Shown here piece after piece: positions 1-64,000 of a DNA stretch of 64,000 nt; within the stretch, counting starts at the first letter, position 1; the number at the start of each line of letters is the position of its first letter. The DNA lies in NCBI GenBank assembly GCA_949825025.1, contig OX463787.1:20245482-20309481 (forward strand). Reading direction: 5' to 3'. A program made the position numbers and the translations under genes. The notes under the pieces were generated by a model. That model did no database searches and had not been told where the DNA came from. It worked only from the letters and a program-made list of their open reading frames with translations. Source of the stretch: Siphlonurus alternatus (lineage: Eukaryota; Arthropoda; Insecta; Ephemeroptera; Siphlonuridae).

Positions 1-112
1 ATTTTGTGAATTCTGATTTCATGTTTTTTTTGGATCTCTTGAGACATCATAAAAAAAAGTTTACTGTACTTCATCCATGCAGTTGCTCTTCTAACCTCAT
101 GTTGTTTGACAG

Positions 113-56300
<56,188 letters not shown>

Positions 56301-56587
56301 TCGGGCAGAGCGTAGCTTGAAGCTTAGAGGCGGGGAGAGATGAGGTTAGGAAATTACTTCGGTTGATTTTGTCTCGAACTATTGTTCATACAGCATTTTA
56401 GTTCAATACTGGAGAATATTTCAGTTTTGAAAGTATCAAATGCTGTAGACATTCTTTGAAAATATCAAATTGTAATTTATATTCTGAATTTGAATACTTA
56501 TATTACTTGAAATTTTGAGAAACAAAATTATTAAGATTTGATTTTTTTCCCAAAAAGTGGAATTAATATAAATCTCTCAAGAAGTTT

Positions 56588-56876
56588 CCAATGGACATAA
56601 AATTTTCATGAAATATTTTTATTGCATGCAACTCAATTATGCTACACTAATTTTCTCATATTTTTGGATACTTGGGAACTGTTATTAAAAAAAAATATTG
56701 AAATATTATACAAACGTCAATATGCATTTTTAATTCAAAGATAGGATCTAAAAAGGGTGTTGGTTTGAATTCAAACTTTGACCAACTTTTTTACAATATC
56801 TTTCCAGCCTCTATATAATCAGAGTAGCATAATTTGATGACCAAAAAATTATAAAAATTATTTAGATTGTCCATTT
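56588..56876. repeat. decayed FB-C3 foldback within the 3'UTR
   Basis: AATGGACATAAAATTTTCAT and TTATGCTACACTAATTTTC pair imperfectly with AGAGTAGCATAATTTG and TTTAGATTGTCCATTT. Confidence 0.65.
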
Positions 56877-57930
56877 TTCCAAACATTATCAAACTTTCCT
56901 CTCCCTGCCTAAATTAGAAGCATAATTTCAGACCTCTGCTTAAACTATCTTCTAACTTGCTTGCAGTACATCATTATCACAGTACTGAGTCTATGTCCTT
57001 TCTTTAGCTTTAAAATTTCTATTATCTACCGTAGCTTTGAGCAAAATATAGAGGCTTCAAATCAGCTGTAACTTTTAAATAATATTAACAAGGTTTTACT
57101 TTTCAACAAAATATTTTACATTAATTCTTCTAAATATTTGCTAAATTAAAAATTACTGCTTTTCATATCAAAGATTTTTTGAATTGTTGATAAGTTCTAA
57201 AAAAATAATAATAATAAAATAAATTTTGCCAATTTATTTTATTTTTTTTTTTCGTTTTACAATAATTGTCATGAATAAAAGTAAAAAAATAAATTAATTT
57301 TTTAGCATTTTCTTTTTTAATTTCTGAAATTTTCCAACTACTTGATTTGCAGTCTCTAATAAATGTAACTTACTAAATTAATTAATTTTTAGAAGGTGGA
57401 ATAAGAAGCTTTATGTTAGGTCGCTTTTCTTTTTTTAATTCTCAAACCTTTGATACTTGTGCTACCGTTAAAATTACTAGAGAAAATATTTTACAATTTT
57501 AATAAAAACCAAGTGAAGTTTAGTAAAATGAAATTGTTTAAAAATTTATTTTAAAATTTAATTTCAAGTTTCAATTATATAAAAGGTGTTGGGGGACAAT
57601 GCACTTTTTAGCATTTACTTTCAGTTGATTTGTTCTGAATATTAGCCTGTATTAACTGTGCTTTTTAAAAATAAAAAATAGAAATATTTCAGACATTTAT
57701 CCATAATTCATGTTTATTGAAGATAAAATATCAATTATTGTAATTTTAAATCTGCACTGTTTTAAATTGCGAGAACTGTCTCAGAAAATTTGGTGGCAAT
57801 TTTCTATTGTGTCTTAATATTTCGATATTAAATATTCAGATATTTCAATTTAGATCCATTTCTTTGTTAGCTTCTAAATAGAATTCTTGTGCTTATAAAA
57901 TATATTGTGTGGATATTATGTAAGAATTTC

Positions 57931-57936
57931 AATAAA
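57931..57936 (+). terminator. AATAAA polyadenylation signal, likely for alpha-spectrin
   Basis: Canonical hexamer about 1.63 kb after the stop, followed within 30 nt by GT-containing sequence (ggtagctcggtatat). Confidence 0.45.
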
Positions 57937-58015
57937 GGTAGCTCGGTATATATATCGCTTAACTGAACTAAGATAGTTTTATTTTCTATTTATACCATTT
58001 TATTTATGACTTTTC

Positions 58016-58370
58016 TTAAGGGTAAGGTAACGCCACCAATGTTAAAAAATATCCCTCTCACAAAAATTCTGAAAAAAATTTAAAATGTTCTCCTCTACAC
58101 CCCCTATCAGTAGCTAAAATATCAGGTATACAAATACGATCTAGTTTTTGAGTTATGAATTTTTAAAGTTGACCAATTTAACATGGGAGTTTCATTTCTC
58201 CATGTTAAAGTAGTCAACTTTAAAATTTTATAACTCAAAAACTAGATCGTATTTGTATACCTGATATTTTAGCTACTGATAGGGGGTATAGAGGAGAACA
58301 TTTTAATTTTTTTTCAGAATTTTTGTGAGAGGGATTTTTTTTAACATTGGTGGCGTTACCTTACCCTTAA
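58016..58370. mobile_element. FB-A14 foldback, TTAA both ends
   Basis: TTAAGGGTAAGGTAACGCCA ... TGGCGTTACCTTACCCTTAA; one of the cleanest copies. Confidence 0.9.
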
Positions 58371-58505
58371 AGTTAAAATTAAGAAGCGCATTCTCTACCA
58401 ACTTTTTTTTTCCTCAAAATATCTGACCCAAGCTTGCTTTATGTTCTAGGGTTAGGTAACACGGATCAGCTAATCGATGTAGTTTCATTTTTTTAACATG
58501 TAAAC

Positions 58506-58903
58506 TTAAGGTAGAGATAACGTTGATCAGCTGTTTGACGTAGTCTCCTTTGATTAACATGCAAACCTTAACAAATTCACAACAATTCTGAAATTTTTTT
58601 GAGAGACAGATATTAGTGCCTGAAAGCCATAAAAAAATTTAAATACAATTTTAACGAGCCAATTTTTTTTAATTAATTTTTTAAATTTTCAGCATAGGGC
58701 TATCCCATGGAGACACAAACTAAGATCTTAATTAAAAAAAAAAAATCGGTTAGTTAAAGTCTTTTGAAAATTTTTGTATGGCTTATTTTAGGCACTAATA
58801 TCTACCTGTAAAAAAGAAAAAATCAGAATTTTTGTGAATTTGCTAAGGTTTAATCAAATGGGAGTAGGTCGAACAGCGCTGTTCGGCGTTATCTCTACCT
58901 TAA
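58506..58903. mobile_element. FB-B7 foldback, TTAA both ends
   Basis: TTAAGGTAGAGATAACGTTG ... GGCGTTATCTCTACCTTAA. Confidence 0.88.
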
Positions 58904-59019
58904 GCAGAAACAAAAATTCTGAATATTTTTATGGACAGACTTTAGTACAGACCTAAAAGCGACAGAAAAATTTCAAAATAATTATTATATATTATTAAAA
59001 GGAAAAGGAGACAATTTTT

Positions 59020-59410
59020 TTTTTTTTTTACAAGGATACACCTCTAAGAGCTTACAGCTCTCGGCGGGGTACTGGGTAGGGATAAGGTAGGGAACGGATA
59101 GTGGCCACGGCCTGCATGCTTACGCGTCCCAGCATTCGCTGAGGTGAGACTGAGGGAACCGTGGAAAACCTCAGTCAGGACGGACACCTCTACTTTTTCT
59201 CAATGGACCAAAGCGATGTCCAAAGCCTGGGGAACCACACACAAGTGCATCACTGCACTGGGTGGAAAGCGAGACGAATTTACCCCAGGGAGGGAGCAGC
59301 ATATTTTTTACTTGAAACGGTCACCCATCCAAGTACTAACCATGCTCGACGTAGCCTGACTTCGGTGATCTAACGAGAACCGGTCAATGCACTGCACCAC
59401 GCTCGACCTC
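59020..59410 (-). mobile_element. 5S rRNA-headed SINE, near full length
   Basis: On the minus strand the first ~110 nt resemble 5S rRNA: GACCGGTTCTCGTTAGATCA, CCGAAGTCAGGCTACGTCG and GGTTAGTACTTGGATGGGTG. A ~270-nt body follows and ends TATCCTTGT plus poly-A. 5S-derived heads define SINE3-type elements. Confidence 0.85.
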
Positions 59411-59433
59411 CAATTGCGGTTGGATGTATTAAT

Positions 59434-59664
59434 TTAAGGAAAGAGATAGGAATAAAGCAACAAGCCTTACCACGATGAGATGTCCGCAGAAAGTGAATCT
59501 TGTTGGCACAGATGACACAAATATTTACAAATACATTAAATGTTGGTCGAAACGTCTCATAATGTATTTGTAAATATTTATGTCAACTGTTCCAACAAGA
59601 TTCACCTTCTGCGGACATCTCATCGTGGTAAGGTTTGTTGCTTTATTCCTATCTCTTTCCTTAA
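59434..59664. mobile_element. FB-F foldback, TTAA both ends
   Basis: TTAAGGAAAGAGATAGGAAT ... ATTCCTATCTCTTTCCTTAA; 231 bp, nearly perfect palindrome. Confidence 0.85.
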
Positions 59665-60248
59665 ATTAATATAACAAAATAATTATTATTGTTCAAGTCA
59701 ATTTTTTATTAATTTTTTCAGTTTAGTTCTCCATGGGAAAACTCTATACACTGAAAATTTAAAAACTTGAATTAAAAATATCAGCTCGTTCAATTTTGTT
59801 TTGAAATTTTTTCTGCAACTTCTTGGTGCTAAGTAATGTCTATAAAAAATATTCACAATGTTAATGAGGATGCTAAGGAATTAAACAGTCTGAAAATTTG
59901 AAAATGTTTTAGCCTTTATGATCGATCATTAAAAAGCTAGTATTATTTTTGTTATCTAAAAAGTTGGTAGTTTTGAAAAGAAATTAAAATTTCTTTGAAT
60001 CAAAAAAACCATTTCCTATAATACTTTCAATTAACATGTAAACCTACCAACTACAGTTTTACTGTTATTGCAGAGATAAAAAAGATAGTGCATATTAATG
60101 CTACCAGTTTTGTTCAGATTTTCTAAAACTTTGCATAAATATTTATTCAAAAAAATATGTTTTTTCGACCATATACCCCTTTTCTTGGCAGCTTTTAGTC
60201 CAATGCATTTATTCTAGAGGTCCTTCAATTGACGATATAAAATAAACT

Positions 60249-60793
60249 GAAGGGTAAGATAATACGAAACATCGATTGTTGTAGTCCCATTTGATTAACA
60301 TGTAAACTTTAGCTATATCATAATAATTCTGAATTTATTTTTTAGAGACAGATCTAAACACCAAAAAATCTATACAAAATTTCAAAACAATCGGTTGATC
60401 CAAATTTTTTAAATAAATTTTTAAGGACGAATCTCAGTAGGTTGGGATCTCACAATCGTACCGCCTGAATTCAACAAAACTTGCAGGGGACTTAGAACTC
60501 ATCATCAATAGGTGGTATACAAATTTTGAAGCGAATCTGTCTTACCAGTTTTGTGAAAACTGAAGCAGAAGTTTAACATTGGCCTTATGGACGAAAACCG
60601 GAAATGGAGCTGTGTAAGAAAACTGCGAGACTGAATTTGCTCAAACCATAAGCGATTAAGTTTTAGAACATTCTCGATTTTTTTAAATTTATTTCATTCG
60701 ATTCGTTTGCAGGGAAATATTCTTTGACTCAAGCAGTAACTTGAGATTCATCGTTAAATTTCTAATATAGAGCTTTCCCATGGAGACCATGGA
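60249..60793. mobile_element. FB-B left half interrupted by FB-D2
   Basis: AAGGGTAAGATAATACGAAA at left; resumes TTTCTAATATAGAGCTTTCC after FB-D2; right arm absent. Confidence 0.7.
60421..60757. mobile_element. FB-D2, TTAA-flanked element
   Basis: TTAAGGACGAATCTCAGTAG ... CTTGAGATTCATCGTTAA; inverted relative to D1; shared interior TTGTGAAAACTGAAGCAGAA versus its complement in D1. Confidence 0.78.
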
Positions 60794-60794
60794 G

Positions 60795-61735
60795 GAATTA
60801 TTTTATTTTTTTTTTTATTTTACCTTAAGTTGTACAGTAGTGTCCAGAAATGGCAAAGCCTTATATTTCTAGTTCACATTACATTAATCTATTGTCAAAA
60901 TATAATATTTTTTTACAAAAAAATATTTAATATTTTAAATATATTGTAAAAATGTTTTTTTATAAATATAGATATATTTTTTTAATTCTCAATAGTGAAA
61001 ATTAATTTAAACCAATAATACAAGTTACATGATAACAATTTTTTAACCATTCCCTAAAATTCTAAATACAATTTGAAATTATTTACACATATAGCTGAGA
61101 CAAATTGAAAAAAAAAAAAAAACAAGACACAAAATAAACATATTCGATGTTCATATCTGAAACTGAAGATAAACCCAACTGCATTATAGACAAAGAAGGC
61201 CCAACCCCATACCAGACCCGGCGGACCCCATCCATGCAATCAGGTGTTTGATTTTAGTATTTTGTACTTTGCCAAAACATAATAGAAATAACACCTGTAT
61301 TTTAGGATAGTAAATCATTGAATAAAGCTAAGAGAAGATGTTCATATATAGAAATTAAGTTATACTATTAACATTTTCAAATATTTAATTTTAATAGTAG
61401 AAAGAGTAAAGGATATATTATAAAGAATTAATATTGTTATATTAAGTAGTTGCTTATATAATTTATGATCAACATTGTTTTCCCGTTATTATTATTATTT
61501 TTAAACAGTTGAATTTTTATATTAAAAACAACAGTTAAATTAATTGAATTAATTAACTGCAATTTAACCCCCTTTAAATTACAGAAAATGAGTAATGTGT
61601 GAATATTTATATTGTAAATTTAACATAATTACCTGAAAAAGAAGAAAAAATATATATATATATATATATAGATATTAGCTGCAAAGAAGAGTTTTATTAT
61701 GTATGATCTAGGAACCATCTTTTAATTCAATTTTA
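60795..61735. other. AT-rich downstream sequence, nothing recognised
   Basis: No coding region or repeat that I can support, apart from a short (TA)n near 61650. Confidence 0.5.
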
Positions 61736-61737
61736 AC

Positions 61738-62790
61738 TTAAGCTTTCGTATCAAAATGTTTAAGGGATGGCGGTAGAGCATTCCAGAGTCTTGGCAAAAT
61801 ATAATTACTGGTCCTCTCTCCAAATCTATTTAAGCTTCTAGGGGCTATGAGTGGATTATTACCAGCAATTCTAGTCTCATATATATGAACTCTGGGGAGG
61901 CCATGCGACTCATCAAAATATCTTTCTACTAATAGTAAGTACTCAGAATTTTTCTTTAAAGGCAAATACACCCCAATGTTTAAATATGTTATTATCATTT
62001 GAGTTAAATTATACCCCCTTTTTCATATTTTTTTGTATTCTTTTTTGCATTTTAGCGAGTGCAATAAATGCCCCAGAAGGAACAAAACCCCATGACGTTA
62101 AACCATAAATTAAATGAGAATGAACTAATGAAAAATAAACAGATCTTAGGGTCTTTTCATCAACATATTTTTTAATTGCAAAAATTTGAGAGAGTGCAAA
62201 TCTTAGTTTTTTAATTAGATTATTTACATGAGCATCCCATTTAAAATCTTGAGCTATAATGACCCCCAAATATTTATGTTTTGGTATACTTCTTGAAGAA
62301 CATTACACATATATATATATATATATATATATACAACCCAGCTGATAGTTATGTAAACATTCATTAGTGTGAGCTTTCAAAGTTAATAATTCTCCAGCCC
62401 TTAAAAATTTATTAAATATATGCATAACTTTAGTCTTTTGTAGATTAAGCACTAATCCTCTATCATGTGTAAATTAAGAAAGTAAGTCTATATTGCATTG
62501 CATTATGTTCTGTGCTTCTTCAAAATTAAGGTGAGAGCAAATAACAAGTAAATCATCGGCAAACATATAAACTTTACAGTTTTTTAACAAAGAAAAAAAT
62601 TTATTTGCATAAATTAGGAAAAATTTAGGTGCCAATATTGATCCTTGTGCTAAGCCAATGTATATATTTTTAATATTACTAGTTTCATCATTAATTTTAA
62701 CAGTAATTTTTCTCTCCCTTATTAGTGAGAGAAAATAAATAAAGTTGTGTATTTTTTTCTCTCGTTCTATTATAATTCTTACAGTATATA
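61738..62790 (-). pseudogene. non-LTR retrotransposon reverse transcriptase, 3' part
   Basis: Reading the minus strand: GLAQGSILAPKFFLIYA (the PQG-S motif region), YMFADDLLVICSHLNFEEAQ (a variant of the YADD catalytic box), then a stop, KHKYLGVIIAQDFKWDAHVN, then RSVYFSLVHSHLIYGLTSWG, and after a frame break the C-terminal YETRIAGNNPLIAPRSLNR with LWNALPPSLKHFDTKA. Motifs are in normal jockey/CR1-like order. Broken by in-frame stops, a (TA)n insertion at 62309-62332 and a frameshift near 62000. The endonuclease and 5' part are not visible. Confidence 0.85.
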
Positions 62791-62917
62791 GATCGAGTTA
62801 AATTCATTACACTGAGTTATTGTTTGGATTTAGGTAGATGGAACGTTCCATATCCTTTTGACAACTGCACTTGATATATTCACCAGCTACCCCATTTCAG
62901 CCAATTATAATTAGAAT

Positions 62918-63322
62918 TTTTATTGCAGAAATGGAAAGAGGGGGAATTTGTGCTACCCTGATTTTTTTCAGATTTTTTACAGACCGGGAACTATTTTTAA
63001 AAAATTATTGTAAGTTCTCTTTGTGACGTCACGAAACGCGCCACTTTTTAAGAAAAAGATAGGCCTTGCCGCCGCGTGACGTCACAAAATGGAATTCAGT
63101 AATTTTTTAACAATACTTTCAGGGCTCTAGAACAGCGGTTTTCAAACTATGAGACGCGTCCCGAATTTGGGACAGTGAGATTTTTCGTCAGGAACTTCAT
63201 GAAAATCGGGTAATGGCGGCCAAAGCTATATCGTTAATCTGAAAAAAAATTGGGTACCATAACTTTGCACCCGTCATCCATTTCTTTAGTAAAAAAATAA
63301 GTTCGATACTCCATTCAAGGTA
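62918..63322. mobile_element. FB-C3 foldback with an insertion
   Basis: TTATTGCAGAAATGGAAAGA ... CATCCATTTCTTTAGTAAAA; GTGACGTCAC at 63023 and 63076 in the two arms. Interrupted at 63134-63230 by CAGCGGTTTTCAAACTATGA, which resembles the end of a hAT MITE. Confidence 0.7.
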
Positions 63323-64000
63323 GATAAAGCAATATTATTTTGAGATAATCAAGTATTTGCTCCCCAATTGATTAACGTGTAAAACTGATATTTTTGTGGA
63401 ATTCTTGCAGAAAAATACCCATAACTCGAAATCCAAACCGTAATTGTTATATTTTTCTTTCGTATTGTATTTGTAAAAAAATCGAAGCTTTGTATTGCAA
63501 ACTACCGCAATATAGCCAACTCAGAATTATTTTTTGCTAATCAATTTCAAAGATATCAATCTGAGAGCAGCCTATGATAAACTTGGCAGCCATCTTGAAA
63601 CTGCTTAAATATTGTTTTAAAAAATTATCATGTATTGGAAAAATATTTTAAATGAGAAAACAGAGGTGTTCCTTTGCAAATTTATTTTCTCATTATTTTT
63701 AATTAAAATCTACATTTTTCTAATACGTTGTTATGCTTGAGGGATAAAGTTAAAACATATTTGTCCGTAGTGAAGGTTGCCTAGCTTATAATTTACCAGA
63801 ATCGTTGATTTTCTATCTACTTTACCTGTATAATCTTATGATCTAGCATAACAACACTAAAAATTCGCTTGAAATACCCAAGAGCTGTAACTTAAAATTC
63901 CGCATGGCTTTTCAGAATATTGAGTGAAATATTTATGTCTTCATATAATAATTTAACTGCACGAAGCTTGTTTGAATTAAATATAATGAAAATTCAAAGA
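63323..64000. other. unannotated AT-rich end of window
   Basis: No gene, RNA or repeat recognised. Confidence 0.5.

Larger units (their letters stand above)
56301..57960 (+). other. alpha-spectrin 3'UTR (approximate)
   Basis: AT-rich sequence after the stop with no gene. AATAAA hexamers at 57358 and 57931; the latter is taken as the main polyadenylation signal because unique sequence ends soon after it and a foldback (FB-A) starts at 58016. The UTR contains a decayed FB-C3 foldback (56588-56876). The 3' end is not proven. Confidence 0.5.
58449..59880. mobile_element. FB-B8 copy with three nested insertions
   Basis: The left terminus GGGTTAGGTAACACGGATCA is separated from its centre and right arm by FB-B7 (58506-58903), a SINE (59020-59410) and FB-F (59434-59664). 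The right arm shows TTCTGCAACTTCTTGGTGCT and fades near GATGCTAAGGAA. Confidence 0.6.

Noticed and set aside
59144..59373. Two 70-codon plus-strand frames
   Set aside because: They lie in antisense of the 5S-headed SINE, which explains the sequence.

Overview
This is a 64 kb window of an AT-rich insect nuclear genome. The only host gene I can support is the 3' two-thirds of non-erythroid alpha-spectrin (alpha-Spec) on the + strand. Twenty-nine GT-AG exons (113 to 56300) join in phase into 1764 residues plus stop, collinear with insect and vertebrate alpha-spectrin: spectrin repeats, an SH3 domain, more spectrin repeats and C-terminal EF-hands. The start codon and the N-terminal ~650 residues lie upstream of the window. 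Protein similarity says insect; the large, foldback-rich introns resemble a hemipteran, but the order is inference.

The rest is introns, a 3'UTR and about 6 kb of downstream DNA, almost all of it mobile or repetitive. The dominant component is a set of long near-palindromic (foldback) elements. Many families end at TTAA: FB-A (TTAAGGGTAAGRTAAC, at least 14 copies), FB-B (same or TTAAGGTAGAGATAACG ends, different core, at least 12 copies), FB-D, FB-P, FB-P1, FB-P2, FB-F, FB-L and FB-R. Others are FB-C3 (arms with TTTTTATTGCAGAAATGG), FB-K, FB-N, FB-C, FB-G and FB-O. Conventional non-autonomous transposons carry clear target duplications: a hAT element (8 bp), MITE-H (8 bp at all four loci), MITE-I (3 bp), and mariner-like MITE-J and MITE-M (TA). 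There are 5S-rRNA-headed SINEs, four non-LTR retrotransposon relics, and one 5 kb TIR element (19057-24083) holding a 129-bp minisatellite and an exon-like three-part transcription unit on the minus strand.

A separate short hairpin repeat ('SPH', core stem CAGTAGCCAGTCCAAT) fills several of the shortest introns of alpha-spectrin and lies close to splice sites.

The most interesting gene-level signals are a 45-nt candidate microexon (11044-11088) beginning with the same five residues as the next exon, and three tandem duplications that copy splice sites: extra donor-side mini-exons after exon 1, four decoy acceptors before exon 2, and a duplicated donor after exon 8.

Layout: 1-6.2 kb, exons 1-7 (SH3 in 6-7); 6.2-16 kb, intron 7 with the microexon; 16-24.2 kb, exons 8-9 and intron 9 with three chained foldbacks and the 5 kb element; 24.2-33.8 kb, exons 10-13 with the hAT element; 35.4-48.7 kb, exons 14-24; 52.6-56.3 kb, exons 25-29 (EF-hands); 56.3-58 kb, 3'UTR; 58-64 kb, nested repeats and a reverse-transcriptase relic.
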